A stretch of 64,000 nucleotides of DNA from JAAYJT01 sp037445555 (GCA_037445555.1 JBBIKG010000013.1:16555-80554), one strand, 5' to 3'. Positions 52,330 to 61,999 are shown, counted from the first letter of the stretch. Translations and numbers: made by a program. The notes: a model not told the origin generated them from the sequence alone.

Positions 52330-52697
52330 GGGTTAGGCTCTGATTAAGAGGATGATATTCAATTAAATAATGAGTTTCGGATGTTCTATCCCCAGTAAAA
52401 GGTTCTCGCTCCGAGGAATTCGAAACAGTGACGCAAATGTAATATAATAACGATATTATTTTTATTTTTCAACAATCTAAATCAATCGGATTGATAGGAA
52501 AGAGGCTATCTAAGTCAGACGGATTGAAAAATCACAGCTTTTCGAATTGACTTATAAATTACAAATTAAGGCAGCCCACCGAATTTCTTTTTTATAGGAA
52601 TTATTTATGGATTTGGTATGAATTTAACCAGATTCAGGTTGAGAGACCAGTGGGTTGGCATTTTTTTTACTTTTAGAAACTTTTTAAAACCCGAAAT
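52330..52697. other. Divergent region speA / symporter, with long speA leader
   Basis: This is 368 bases without a gene. On the minus strand TACATTTG (52434-52441, reverse complement) would give speA a leader of about 95-100 bases, long for this window. On the plus strand TACTTTTA just before 52677 is one base from the -7 consensus for the symporter. A near-palindrome ATCAATCGGATTGAT lies at 52481-52495. I cannot fold a known riboswitch into the leader. Confidence 0.45.
52434..52441 (-). promoter_or_regulatory. -7 promoter element TACATTTG for speA
   Basis: The reverse complement of CAAATGTA is an exact TAnnTTTG match, 105 bases upstream of the speA start. Confidence 0.5.
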
Positions 52698-53909
52698 ATG
52701 AAAAAAATCGCACTTCACTGGCAAATACTGATCGCATTAGTTTTGGCAGTCCTGTTTGGCATCTATTTTCGCAACTATGTTGGCTACATTTCATGGATGG
52801 GCGAAATTTTCCTCCGCGCCCTGAAAATGATTATTATCCCGCTCGTAATCAGTTCAATCGTTTCGGGCGTGGCGAATATTGGCAGTGCAGAAAGCCTGGG
52901 ACGACTTGGCCTTAAAACCATGATGTTCTACACCATCACAAGCCTGGTTGCCATTTTGACAGGACTGTTTCTTGTAAATTTATTCAAACCCGGCGTTGGC
53001 GCCGACCTCAACCTTGTGCAATCAGTTGCCCCGGGTCTGGGAAGCGAAACCCTCGGTTCCATCCTGATAAAAATTATACCTGAAAATATTTTTCTATCAC
53101 TTACCGCCAATAATCAATTGCTTTCGGTTATCCTTTTCAGCATTTTATTTGGATTTTTTATCACGAAGGCACCGTCGAAGGCTTCGCAACTGCTTACCGA
53201 CTTGTTTAACTCGGTATTTGAGGTTATGATGAAACTGACCTTGTTTATTATTAAATTCACTCCATTTGGTGTGTTTGGGCTGGTTGCACCCAAAATCGCA
53301 GAACAGACCAATCTGGCGGCCTTGTTTCAAAGCATGGGTCTGTATATGCTTGTGGTGATTGGCGGCCTGGTGATTCATTCGGCTGTTACGTTGCCTCTGG
53401 TATTACGGGTTGTGGGGCGCATAAATCCCCTCAAACATTTCAAAGCCATGCGTGCACCCTTGCTCACGGCATTTTCAACTTCTTCTTCAAATGCCACCTT
53501 ACCACTTACGATGGAAGCTATTGAAACCAATGCAGGTGTTTCAGCCAAAATATCCAGCTTTACCCTACCCCTGGGAGCCACAGTCAATATGAACGGAACT
53601 GCTTTGTACGAGTGTGTTGCCGTGATGTTTATTGCCCAGGCTTACGGTGTTGAACTATCTGTCATGCAGCAGGTGGTGGTGGTCGTAACGGCCCTTTTGG
53701 CAGCCATTGGAGCGGCAGGGATTCCAATGGCAGGACTGGTGATGATAAGCATTGTGCTCACCGCGGTGGGCTTGCCACTCGAAGGAGTTGGGTTGATTTT
53801 AGCTGTTGACCGTTTACTGGATATGTTTCGGACTGCTGTAAACGTCTGGGGCGACACATGTGGAGCCGTAGTGATCGCCCATTCCGAAGGAGAGAAGTTA
53901 AAGGTGTGA
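52698..53909 (+). CDS. Dicarboxylate/amino acid:cation symporter (DAACS)
   Basis: A 403-residue secondary transporter of the GltP/DctA family. About eight membrane helices and two re-entrant loops are predicted from the hydrophobic pattern. The serine-rich loop STSSSNATLPLTMEA and the binding motif GATVNMNGTALYE (NMNGT-type) are intact, and these coordinate substrate and cations in GltPh. Likely substrates are aspartate, glutamate or C4 dicarboxylates. It is divergent from the polyamine cluster and followed by pfkA 40 bases downstream. Confidence 0.92.
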   Translation: MKKIALHWQILIALVLAVLFGIYFRNYVGYISWMGEIFLRALKMIIIPLVISSIVSGVANIGSAESLGRLGLKTMMFYTITSLVAILTGLFLVNLFKPGVGADLNLVQSVAPGLGSETLGSILIKIIPENIFLSLTANNQLLSVILFSILFGFFITKAPSKASQLLTDLFNSVFEVMMKLTLFIIKFTPFGVFGLVAPKIAEQTNLAALFQSMGLYMLVVIGGLVIHSAVTLPLVLRVVGRINPLKHFKAMRAPLLTAFSTSSSNATLPLTMEAIETNAGVSAKISSFTLPLGATVNMNGTALYECVAVMFIAQAYGVELSVMQQVVVVVTALLAAIGAAGIPMAGLVMISIVLTAVGLPLEGVGLILAVDRLLDMFRTAVNVWGDTCGAVVIAHSEGEKLKV

Positions 53910-53949
53910 CAATCGTGTAATAAAAAAACCTGTTTATTATAATCAGAAG

Positions 53950-54999
53950 ATGTCGGCTAAGAAAGGCAAAGGAATGCGGATCGGTGTGTTAACCGCCGGA
54001 GGCGACTGCCCGGGGTTGAATGCAGCCATCAGAGGAGTGGGAAAAACAGCCATTTCTGAATACGGGATGCAGGTATTTGGATTTGCTTCAGGTTTTCAGG
54101 GCATAATTAAAAACGACTATGTCGAACTGCATGACCACCATTTGTCAGGCATACTCACCATTGGGGGCACCATTCTCGGAACCTCACGCGAAAAACCTTT
54201 CAGCAAATCAGGTAAGAGCGTTGAAGAAGACAAAGTAACTCCTATCATCCGCAACTACAACCAGTTGCAACTGGATGCCCTCGTGTGCATCGGTGGAAAT
54301 GGAACCCAGCGAACTGCCAGCCTACTTTCAGATAAAGGATTAAACATCATTGGCATTCCAAAAACCATTGACAACGATGTATGGGGTACCGATGTGTCAT
54401 TTGGGTTCGACTCGGCGTTGTGGATTGACACCGAGGCCATTGACCGGCTTCACACCACAGCCAACTCGCACAAACGCATTATGGTGATTGAGGTTATGGG
54501 ACATCATGCTGGCTGGCTTGCACTCTATTCGGGAGTAGCGGGGGGTGGCGATGTGATTCTGATACCCGAAATCCCATATGACGAGAAGTTTATCTGCAAA
54601 TACCTGGAGCGAAGAGCGATACAAAAGAAACCTTACTCAATTGTTGTCGTCGCCGAGGGCATTGAAAAACCTAAAAACATCACCGCCGCCCAGTATGTTG
54701 CCCAAACCATCAAGGCACGAACCGGACTTGAAACGCGCGAAACCATACTTGGATACATCCAGCGCGGAGGCAGCCCTTCGCCCGTTGACAGACTTTTAGC
54801 TACCAGCTTCGGGGCACATGCCGTGGAACTGATTGCCCGGAAGAAATTCGGACTTATGGTAGCCAGGAAAGGAGAAAAAATCGACTCGGTGCCCCTATGC
54901 GAAGCTGGCAGCAAGGTCAGGTTGGTGCCGGCCAATCATCCGCTTGTTAATAAAGCCCGCAGCATCGACATTTGTTTTGGCGACAAAGCCATTATTTAG
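53950..54999 (+). CDS. pfkA: 6-phosphofructokinase
   Basis: A PFK of 349 residues: IGVLTAGGDCPGLNAAIRG at the N terminus, GGNGTQRTA (115-123), PKTIDNDVWGTD (137-148) and GGSPSPVDR. By known rules Gly at the second position after GG (Gly 118) marks ATP use, while Lys before TIDND (Lys 138) is typical of PPi enzymes; the mixed pair occurs in some ATP-dependent PFKs such as the trypanosomal ones. ATP is the better guess. The Asp usually present in GGDG is Asn 117 here. It lies just downstream of the symporter. Confidence 0.92.
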   Translation: MSAKKGKGMRIGVLTAGGDCPGLNAAIRGVGKTAISEYGMQVFGFASGFQGIIKNDYVELHDHHLSGILTIGGTILGTSREKPFSKSGKSVEEDKVTPIIRNYNQLQLDALVCIGGNGTQRTASLLSDKGLNIIGIPKTIDNDVWGTDVSFGFDSALWIDTEAIDRLHTTANSHKRIMVIEVMGHHAGWLALYSGVAGGGDVILIPEIPYDEKFICKYLERRAIQKKPYSIVVVAEGIEKPKNITAAQYVAQTIKARTGLETRETILGYIQRGGSPSPVDRLLATSFGAHAVELIARKKFGLMVARKGEKIDSVPLCEAGSKVRLVPANHPLVNKARSIDICFGDKAII

Positions 55000-55040
55000 A
55001 CCGATGGTATTATATTTGGGTTGCCAAAATAAGTGAATAC

Positions 55041-58000
55041 ATGCCTAAGCAGCATGTTAGGTGTTTGTTGATTGTGTTGTTAATGGCGGGCCAGCTGAAG
55101 GTTGACGCTCAGAAATATTCTTTTCGGCATTTCACGGCTGATAACGGGTTGCCCAGTTCCGAAGTTTACCATGTTACTCAGGATTCAAAAGGATTTATCT
55201 GGATAGCTACGGACCAGGGGGTAAGCCGGTTCGAGGGGCGGAACTTTCGCAATTTTGATTTAACCAGCGGGATGGCTCAAAATACTGTCTTTGAGGTGTA
55301 TGAAGATTACGCAGGCAGGATTTGGTTTATAGGCTTCCCTTTCCAGTTATCATATTACTTTAATGATTCAATTTATACCTATGAACATAACCATGTCCTC
55401 TCAGAGCTGGAAGAAAACGTAATTCCGGTTAAGAGATCTTTTTCGGTTGATGAGGACGATAATATCTTTTTCAGCCTCCTGCAAAATGGTAATATTTATA
55501 AACTTACAAACGAAGGGCGGTTACTTATTCTGAATAAACCCGGCAATAAAATTCGAGGATTGACAATACAACAAAGGGGAAAAGATCTATTAGTAGCCAA
55601 AGACGCAGGTAAAAGATTTGTCAATTATTTTAGTATTCACACGAAAAAGATATTGATAGACACTATCTATTCCTTTCACCAAAATTGGAACTCCGCAGGG
55701 GCTTTTTATATTCAAGGGACACTAGCGTCTGACGGAAAGGTTTATTTAATTCATACTTCAGATCTAGTCGTTATTGATACACTTGGTAAAGCTGAAGCAT
55801 ATAGGATGAATAGGGAAATTATTTGGGTGGGCTTAACAAACGATACTATCATTTGGATCGGAAAGCATAAAGGGGGCGTCGACATGTTTTCAAGTAAAAA
55901 AGGAAGGTTGAGTTTAATAGACAACTTCCTTGGAGAAATGTCAGTCTCTTCGGTTTGCAGTGACCACGAAGGTGGTTTATGGATGTCCACCCTGGAAAAT
56001 GGGGTTTATTATTTCCCATCACTCGCAATGAAGTCCTTCTCCCTAACTAATGCGAAAGAATTTTCTGCAAGAAAAATTCATTCAATAGAGATTTTTAGGG
56101 ACAAACTTCTAATAGGTCATGATGGAGGTAGTATTGATGAGTTTGAGAATGATAATCTTAAAAGCTTCATTAAACTCGACATTTCAAGATCCTTGCTCAT
56201 AAAAGCCTATAAAGATCAACAGCTCTGGATATTTAACAATAAAGATTTGTTTTTATTTAAGGATGGTTATCCCGAAAAACTCCCGCTTCTGCAGGCAACC
56301 AGGAAACAATATCCTAAAGAAAAGAGCCTGGTCATTTATGTAAAAAGCATCCTCCCGCTTGGTCCGGATATGGCATTCCTTGCCTTTTCATCGGGGCTTG
56401 GCTATTATTATAACGGCGACTTTTTATTTTCTGCCACCCAACAACCTGAATTATCGATTCGGGCAGTAGCTTTGGAAAAGGAATCCGACACAAGCATTTT
56501 GATGGGTGCAATAAACGGACTATGGAGAATATCCTCAAGAACAACCAAATACCTCGGCGAAGAACACCCGTTACTCGCCCACAGAATCACGGACATTGTT
56601 ATACTTAATGAGCCCAAAGTTGTGGTCATGGGAACCAAAGGCGCCGGGCTGATGATAATGCAAGGTGATTCTGTTTTTAGCATAACCCGCGAGCAAGGCC
56701 TGACCTCAAACTCAATTACTTCATTATACTTTAACAAGAACCAACTTTGGGTGGCTACGAACGACGGGTTAAACCTGCTGGATGCAAACTCTTTATTGCA
56801 TGAGCCCCAAATCATGATTTTCAAAACTGAACATGGGTTGATTTCCAATGAAATAACGCAATTAAAAGGAGATGATAAGAATATCTATATCGCCACCGCC
56901 AAAGGGCTTACCGTCTTTAATTACCCACACTATATCAAAACTCAGCCGCCGGCTGTATTCATCGAAAACATTGAGATCAAACACAAGCCTGAAAAAGAGG
57001 TCATATATGACAGACTGAAACACAATCAGAATTTTCTAAAATTTCATTTCACTGGAATCGCACTGCGAGATGCCCCCAACCTGCAATTTAAATATCGTCT
57101 GGTGGGCCTGAGCGAAAATTGGACATCAACACCAAGCCAAGTGGCAGAATTTACCTTATTGCCTCCGGGCCAATATCGGTTCGAAGTAGTGGCAATAAAT
57201 TCAGATGGGGTAGCGTCTCACGCCCCAGCCGTTTGTGAATTTACCATATTGAGCCCCTGGTGGCAAAAAACTTGGTTTCGGATCATAGCCGCTATTCTGC
57301 TTTTAGCGGGTATAACTTCCCTGTTTATAAACAGGGTGCGAAAAGTCAGAGCAAAAAGCAGGCTGATGAACGATATACTTTGGTACCGCCAGAAAGCCTT
57401 AGCCAATCAAATGGACCCGCATTTTGTGTTCAACACATTGAACAGCATACAATCATACATTTTGACCCATGACAGCTCTGTTTCTGCCAGCTATCTTTCA
57501 AAATTTGCAAGGCTGATGCGAATGATATTAAACAGTTCTGAGAAGCAGTTAATTTCAATTTATCAAGAAATTGAAAGTCTGAGGCTATATCTTGAGCTTG
57601 AGGCAGCTCGGCTAGAAGAGCGATTTGAGTACAGCCTGGTTATGGATTCCTCCATCGAAGAAATGAACTATTCAATACCTCCTTTTATCATACAGCCATT
57701 TGTCGAAAACTCCATCTGGCACGGCCTGGTAAACCTTGATCGGCCTGGCTGGGTGCAGATTGATTTCAGAAAAGAAAAAAACCAACTTTTAGTTACGGTT
57801 CAGGACAACGGAATTGGACGCAGACAAGCACAAACGAATACCCGCAGAAGCATTGATTCAGATTCAAAAGGAATTTTGCTGGTGGCAGACCGGTTAAAAG
57901 TGCTCAGCAAGTTATATAACGCCGATATGACTTTTTCAATCACCGACCTGTATTCCGAACAGGGAGAGCCCATGGGTACACGAGTGGAAATCCGGTTACC

Positions 58001-58043
58001 CGCATTACTCCAACCACATCAGAAGAGAGAGATGCCTTATTAG
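55041..58043 (+). CDS. Sensor histidine kinase with two-component propeller and Y_Y_Y domain
   Basis: A 1000-residue sensor. ATG 55041 starts a signal peptide (CLLIVLLMAGQLKVDAQ). A large periplasmic region (about 28-660) contains two-component-regulator propeller repeats (GFIWIATDQGVSRF, GGLWMSTLENGVYYF, NQLWVATNDGLNLL), then a Y_Y_Y domain (about 650-735) and one membrane segment (about 742-762). The cytoplasmic kinase is LytS/YehU type: the phospho-acceptor is His 794 in MDPHFVFNTLNS, with ATPase motifs PFVENSIWHGL and QDNGIGRRQA. No response regulator is fused or adjacent, unlike the hybrid two-component systems tied to PULs. The propeller section looks more A+T-rich than its neighbours. 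Confidence 0.9.
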   Translation: MPKQHVRCLLIVLLMAGQLKVDAQKYSFRHFTADNGLPSSEVYHVTQDSKGFIWIATDQGVSRFEGRNFRNFDLTSGMAQNTVFEVYEDYAGRIWFIGFPFQLSYYFNDSIYTYEHNHVLSELEENVIPVKRSFSVDEDDNIFFSLLQNGNIYKLTNEGRLLILNKPGNKIRGLTIQQRGKDLLVAKDAGKRFVNYFSIHTKKILIDTIYSFHQNWNSAGAFYIQGTLASDGKVYLIHTSDLVVIDTLGKAEAYRMNREIIWVGLTNDTIIWIGKHKGGVDMFSSKKGRLSLIDNFLGEMSVSSVCSDHEGGLWMSTLENGVYYFPSLAMKSFSLTNAKEFSARKIHSIEIFRDKLLIGHDGGSIDEFENDNLKSFIKLDISRSLLIKAYKDQQLWIFNNKDLFLFKDGYPEKLPLLQATRKQYPKEKSLVIYVKSILPLGPDMAFLAFSSGLGYYYNGDFLFSATQQPELSIRAVALEKESDTSILMGAINGLWRISSRTTKYLGEEHPLLAHRITDIVILNEPKVVVMGTKGAGLMIMQGDSVFSITREQGLTSNSITSLYFNKNQLWVATNDGLNLLDANSLLHEPQIMIFKTEHGLISNEITQLKGDDKNIYIATAKGLTVFNYPHYIKTQPPAVFIENIEIKHKPEKEVIYDRLKHNQNFLKFHFTGIALRDAPNLQFKYRLVGLSENWTSTPSQVAEFTLLPPGQYRFEVVAINSDGVASHAPAVCEFTILSPWWQKTWFRIIAAILLLAGITSLFINRVRKVRAKSRLMNDILWYRQKALANQMDPHFVFNTLNSIQSYILTHDSSVSASYLSKFARLMRMILNSSEKQLISIYQEIESLRLYLELEAARLEERFEYSLVMDSSIEEMNYSIPPFIIQPFVENSIWHGLVNLDRPGWVQIDFRKEKNQLLVTVQDNGIGRRQAQTNTRRSIDSDSKGILLVADRLKVLSKLYNADMTFSITDLYSEQGEPMGTRVEIRLPALLQPHQKREMPY

Positions 58044-58130
58044 AGTTTGCTGCACCAGCTGGAACAGCAGCAGTCACACAGCGCAATAAGCCAGTGTGGC
58101 ATTTGATTCTTGGTAATTGCAATAAATGTG

Positions 58131-58138
58131 TAATTTTG
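58131..58138 (+). promoter_or_regulatory. -7 promoter element TAATTTTG for prs
   Basis: An exact TAnnTTTG match 40 bases before the prs start codon. Confidence 0.6.
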
Positions 58139-58178
58139 CAACGTCGTTTGATACCCCAAAACTCAAAAGTCAGCCATC

Positions 58179-59111
58179 ATGTCACGAGTAGTCAACATTT
58201 TTTCGGGTAGGGCCACCCGTTATCTCGCTGAGAAAATTGCCGATGCCTACGGTAAGAAACTTGGCGATGTGGTTATTACGCGTTTCAGTGATGGTGAATT
58301 CCAGCCGTCATTTGAGGAAAACATCCGGGGACAGGAAATCTTTTTGGTGCAGTCCACCTTCACTCCCACCGAAAACCTTTTTGAGCTTCTCATGATGGCC
58401 GATGCCGCAAAACGCGCTTCGGCAAAACATATTGTCGCCGTTATTCCTTATTTCGGATTTGCCAGGCAAGATCGCAAAGACAAGCCAAGGGTGGCCATTG
58501 CCTCTAAGCTCATTGCCAACCTGCTCATGACCGCAGGCGTTCAGCGTATCATCACCATCGATCTGCATGCTGATCAGATACAGGGTTTTTTTGACGTGCC
58601 CGTGGATCACCTATTTGCCTCTTCCATATTCATTCCCTATATCAAGCAACTGCAGCTCCCTAACCTTGTCATGGCCTCGCCCGATACCGGGGGTACGCGG
58701 CGCGCTGCTGTATATGCAAAAATGCTGGATACCGGGTTTGTGATCTGTTACAAGCAGCGAGCCAAACCCAACGAAGTAGATACCATGGCACTGATAGGCG
58801 ATGTTAAGGGGAAAGATGTTATATTGGTGGATGATATCATGGATACAGCTAATACCATCTCAAAGGCAGCACACCTGATGATGGAAAACGGGGCCAGCAG
58901 CGTCAGGGCATTTTGTACTCACCCATTATTTTCTGACGGTGCCATCCGGCGCATTGAAGAAGCCCCATTTGTTGAGGTTGTAGTAACCGACACCATCCCT
59001 ATACGGGAACAATCGTCCAAAATAAAAGTTCTTTCGACAGCGCAACTGCTTGCCGATGTGATTTCAAGAGTTCATAACTGCGAGTCAATCAGTTCGTTGT
59101 TCAAATTTTAA
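58179..59111 (+). CDS. prs: Ribose-phosphate pyrophosphokinase
   Basis: It makes PRPP from ribose-5-phosphate and ATP, feeding purine, pyrimidine, NAD and amino acid synthesis. Its 310 residues carry the PRPP motif LVDDIMDTANTI (about 216-227), DLHADQIQGFFDVPVDHL, and the flexible loop KQRAKPNEVD. First gene of a run with rplY. Confidence 0.97.
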   Translation: MSRVVNIFSGRATRYLAEKIADAYGKKLGDVVITRFSDGEFQPSFEENIRGQEIFLVQSTFTPTENLFELLMMADAAKRASAKHIVAVIPYFGFARQDRKDKPRVAIASKLIANLLMTAGVQRIITIDLHADQIQGFFDVPVDHLFASSIFIPYIKQLQLPNLVMASPDTGGTRRAAVYAKMLDTGFVICYKQRAKPNEVDTMALIGDVKGKDVILVDDIMDTANTISKAAHLMMENGASSVRAFCTHPLFSDGAIRRIEEAPFVEVVVTDTIPIREQSSKIKVLSTAQLLADVISRVHNCESISSLFKF

Positions 59112-59139
59112 TCAATCATTATTTATTAAACCTGTTATT

Positions 59140-59736
59140 ATGAAATCTGTATCTATGAGCGGTTCCCTTCGCGGGAACGTAGGGAAAAAAGATGCAAAAT
59201 CACAAAGAACCGCAGGGATGATCCCCTGTGTTATCTATGGAGGCAAAGAACAGCTGCATTTTACGGTAAGCGAAAAATCCCTTTCAACTATTTTGTTCAC
59301 GCCTGATGTGTATGTTGTTGATTTTGATCTTGATGGTAAAAAATGCAAAGCCATCATCCAGGATGTACAATTCCACCCGGTAAGCGACAAGGTGCTCCAT
59401 GTCGACTTTCTGGAAGTGATTCCGGGAAAGAAAGTGAAAGTTAGTATTCCACTTCAGCTAACCGGCACTCCGAAAGGCGTATTGCGCGGAGGCAAACTGA
59501 CCAGAAAATTTCGCAAACTGGCCGTCAAAGGACTGGTCGAAGACATTCCTGATCAGATCAGCCTCGATATTTCAAAGCTGGACATCCTGCAAACCATAAA
59601 AATTTCCGACATTCAGGTGCCGAATCTTGAGATGCTGGATCCTGCAGGCGCACTGGTCGCCACTGTGCTGTCGTCAAGGGCGGTAGTCGCTTCGGCCGAC
59701 GAAGAACATGCCGGAGAAGAATCACAGGAATCGTAG
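59140..59736 (+). CDS. rplY: 50S ribosomal protein L25/general stress protein Ctc
   Basis: A 5S rRNA-binding ribosomal protein. At 198 residues it is the long (TL5/Ctc) form: an N-terminal L25 domain (about 1-93, with KSQRTAGMIPCVIYGG) and a C-terminal beta domain (about 95-180), ending in an acidic tail (DEEHAGEESQES). It follows prs by 28 bases and is probably co-transcribed. A hairpin lies between it and pth. Confidence 0.95.
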   Translation: MKSVSMSGSLRGNVGKKDAKSQRTAGMIPCVIYGGKEQLHFTVSEKSLSTILFTPDVYVVDFDLDGKKCKAIIQDVQFHPVSDKVLHVDFLEVIPGKKVKVSIPLQLTGTPKGVLRGGKLTRKFRKLAVKGLVEDIPDQISLDISKLDILQTIKISDIQVPNLEMLDPAGALVATVLSSRAVVASADEEHAGEESQES

Positions 59737-59757
59737 CCGATAATCTTGACTCAACAC

Positions 59758-59822
59758 CCATTCCAGCTTCTTGGTCAGCGCAGTCTTTGACTTAGTGCAA
59801 AACAGATCAAAAGCTGGAATGG
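59758..59822 (+). terminator. Long-loop hairpin between rplY and pth
   Basis: Perfect 12-bp arms CCATTCCAGCTT (59758-59769) and AAGCTGGAATGG (59811-59822) enclose a 41-base loop, followed by CTTTTTC. It ends only 13 bases before the pth ATG. It may attenuate transcription from rplY into pth or affect pth translation; the wide loop makes it an atypical terminator. Confidence 0.5.
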
Positions 59823-59835
59823 CTTTTTCAATACT

Positions 59836-60399
59836 ATGAAATACCTGATTGCTGGTTTGGGCAACATCGGCGAAGAGTATGCCAACACAAGACACAACAT
59901 TGGCTTTATGGTTGTTGATGAACTTGCTCAATCGCTGGGGGCTACGTTTAAGACAGACAGGTACGCAGCTGTGAGTATTGCAAAATTCCGCGGCAGAACC
60001 CTGGTTATCATAAAGCCTTCCACGTATATGAACCTTAGCGGTAAAGCGGTGAGGTACTGGCTTGAAGCGGAAAAAATTCAACTCGAAAACCTGCTTGTTA
60101 TTTCCGACGATTTGGATATCGGGTTGGGTATGCTGCGACTAAAACGAAGCGGGAGCGGCGGGTCGCACAACGGGCTTAACCACATTGTTGATGTCCTGGG
60201 CACAATTGACTTCCCCAGACTTCGTTTCGGCATCGGCAACGATTTTACGAGAGGCTCACAAGTGGATTTTGTTCTTAGCAGCTGGACAAAGGAAGAAGAG
60301 TCCGTACTTCAACCCCGAATCAGTGCTGCGGCTGAAGTGATAAAGAGCTTTGTAGCCATCGGTATTGATCGCACAATGAATCTCTACAACAACCGCTAG
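59836..60399 (+). CDS. pth: Peptidyl-tRNA hydrolase
   Basis: It releases tRNA from peptidyl-tRNA that drops off the ribosome. Its 187 residues keep the N-terminal GLGNIGEEYANTRHNIGFMV with catalytic His (about 20), KPSTYMNLSGKAV and SGSGGSHNGL. It follows rplY in an order common to many bacteria (prs, rplY, pth). The hairpin ahead of it may tune its expression. Confidence 0.96.
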   Translation: MKYLIAGLGNIGEEYANTRHNIGFMVVDELAQSLGATFKTDRYAAVSIAKFRGRTLVIIKPSTYMNLSGKAVRYWLEAEKIQLENLLVISDDLDIGLGMLRLKRSGSGGSHNGLNHIVDVLGTIDFPRLRFGIGNDFTRGSQVDFVLSSWTKEEESVLQPRISAAAEVIKSFVAIGIDRTMNLYNNR

Positions 60400-60480
60400 G
60401 TTTCTCATTTACCGCAACGAAGATCACAATCTGCAATCATCGCGGGTCTAGGGATTTGATGTATCAGAGTCCCGTTTAGC

Positions 60481-61995
60481 TCAGAGCTTCGATGCAATGA
60501 TTGCCCCAAGCCTTTCTGTGCTGACCCTATCCTGCAGCATGCTGTCGCGCTCACGAATGGTGACGGTTCCATCCTCAAGGGTCTGGTGGTCGATGGTGAT
60601 GCAATAGGGGGTTCCGATGGCGTCCTGGCGGCGGTAACGACGACCGATACTATCTTTTTCCTCGTAATGGCAACGGAACCGTTGCTTTAGCACATCCATT
60701 ATTTCGCGCGCCTTCTCGGGCAGGCCGTCTTTTGCCACCAACGGCAGAATGGCCGCTTTTACAGGCGAAAGGAAGGGCGGGATTTGCAATACCACCCGCT
60801 CGCTGCCATCCGAAAGCTTTTCTTCGTGATAGGCATGGCTGAATACTGCAAAGAAAGTGCGATCGAGTCCAATAGAGGTTTCCACTACATAAGGCACATA
60901 ACTTTCGTTAAGTTCGGGGTCGAAGTATTGAATTTTTTTGCCCGAATATTGTTGGTGTGCCCCCAAGTCAAAATCGGTGCGTGAGTGTATTCCCTCGAGT
61001 TCCTTGAATCCTATCGGAAACTGAAATTCAATGTCGGCAGCAGCATTGGCGTAGTGAGCCAGTTTTTCATGATCGTGGAAACGGTACTTTTCAGCCGGCA
61101 AGCCAAGCGACAAATGCCATTGCATTCTTTCCTGCTTCCAATAGCGATACCAATTCATCTCAGTGCCGGGTCTAACAAAAAATTGCATTTCCATCTGTTC
61201 AAATTCGCGCATCCGGAAAACAAATTGCCTCGCCACAATCTCATTTCGGAAGGCTTTCCCTATCTGAGCAATTCCGAAGGGTATTTTCATACGTGCCGAT
61301 TTCTGCACATTCAGGAAATTCACAAAAATACCCTGCGCGGTTTCGGGCCTCAAAAAAATAGTGCTGGCTCCTTCGCTCACCGAACCAAGTTGTGTCGAAA
61401 ACATCAGGTTAAACTGCCTGACATCAGTCCAGTTACGACTACCCGAAATGGGGCAGACAATTTCCAGGTCCTCAATCAGTGCTTTAATGTCCTGCAGATC
61501 GTTAGCTTCGAGGCTTTTATAAAATCTGTTTTTTATTTCACCAATTTTCTGCTGGTGCTCACAAACCTTGGGATTGGTTTGAATAAACAGGTCCCGGTTG
61601 AATGTTTCGCCGAAACGTTTTGCTGCCTTTTCAACCTCTTTCTCTATTTTTTCTTCAATTTTAACCAGATATTCTTCAACGAGTACATCGGCACGATAAC
61701 GCTTTTTGCTGTCCTTGTTATCAATCATCGGGTCGTTAAATGCATCCACATGTCCCGAAGCTTTCCACACGGTTGGATGCATAAATATGGCAGCATCCAG
61801 CCCGACTATATTTTCGTGGGCTTGCACCATAGCCTTCCACCAGTGGTTGGCAATGTTGCGCTTGAGTTCAACACCAAACGGGCCGTAATCATACACAGCA
61901 CTTAGCCCGTCATACACCTCGCTCGAGGGGAATACAAACCCATACTCTTTGGCATGGGAGATGATTTTCTTTAAGGAGTCTTCATTATTTGCCAT
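60481..61995 (-). CDS. glyS: Glycyl-tRNA synthetase, single-chain (alpha2) type
   Basis: A class II synthetase of the eukaryote/archaea-like dimeric type, 504 residues. The N terminus (EYGFVFPSSEVYDGLSAVYDYGPFG) fits family starts closely, so the ATG at 61995 is trusted. The class II motif 2 region (FRNEIVARQFVFRMREFEQME), motif 3 with GLDRTFFAVF, and the C-terminal anticodon-binding domain (about 410-504) are present. A -7 element lies 4 bases upstream of the ATG, leaving almost no leader. Confidence 0.96.
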   Translation of the reverse strand: MANNEDSLKKIISHAKEYGFVFPSSEVYDGLSAVYDYGPFGVELKRNIANHWWKAMVQAHENIVGLDAAIFMHPTVWKASGHVDAFNDPMIDNKDSKKRYRADVLVEEYLVKIEEKIEKEVEKAAKRFGETFNRDLFIQTNPKVCEHQQKIGEIKNRFYKSLEANDLQDIKALIEDLEIVCPISGSRNWTDVRQFNLMFSTQLGSVSEGASTIFLRPETAQGIFVNFLNVQKSARMKIPFGIAQIGKAFRNEIVARQFVFRMREFEQMEMQFFVRPGTEMNWYRYWKQERMQWHLSLGLPAEKYRFHDHEKLAHYANAAADIEFQFPIGFKELEGIHSRTDFDLGAHQQYSGKKIQYFDPELNESYVPYVVETSIGLDRTFFAVFSHAYHEEKLSDGSERVVLQIPPFLSPVKAAILPLVAKDGLPEKAREIMDVLKQRFRCHYEEKDSIGRRYRRQDAIGTPYCITIDHQTLEDGTVTIRERDSMLQDRVSTERLGAIIASKL

Positions 61996-61999
61996 GGCG

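Noticed and set aside
60985..61905. Plus-strand open frame of 306 codons
   Set aside because: It is fully antisense to glyS, with no family motifs and cysteine/phenylalanine-rich translation typical of a shadow frame.
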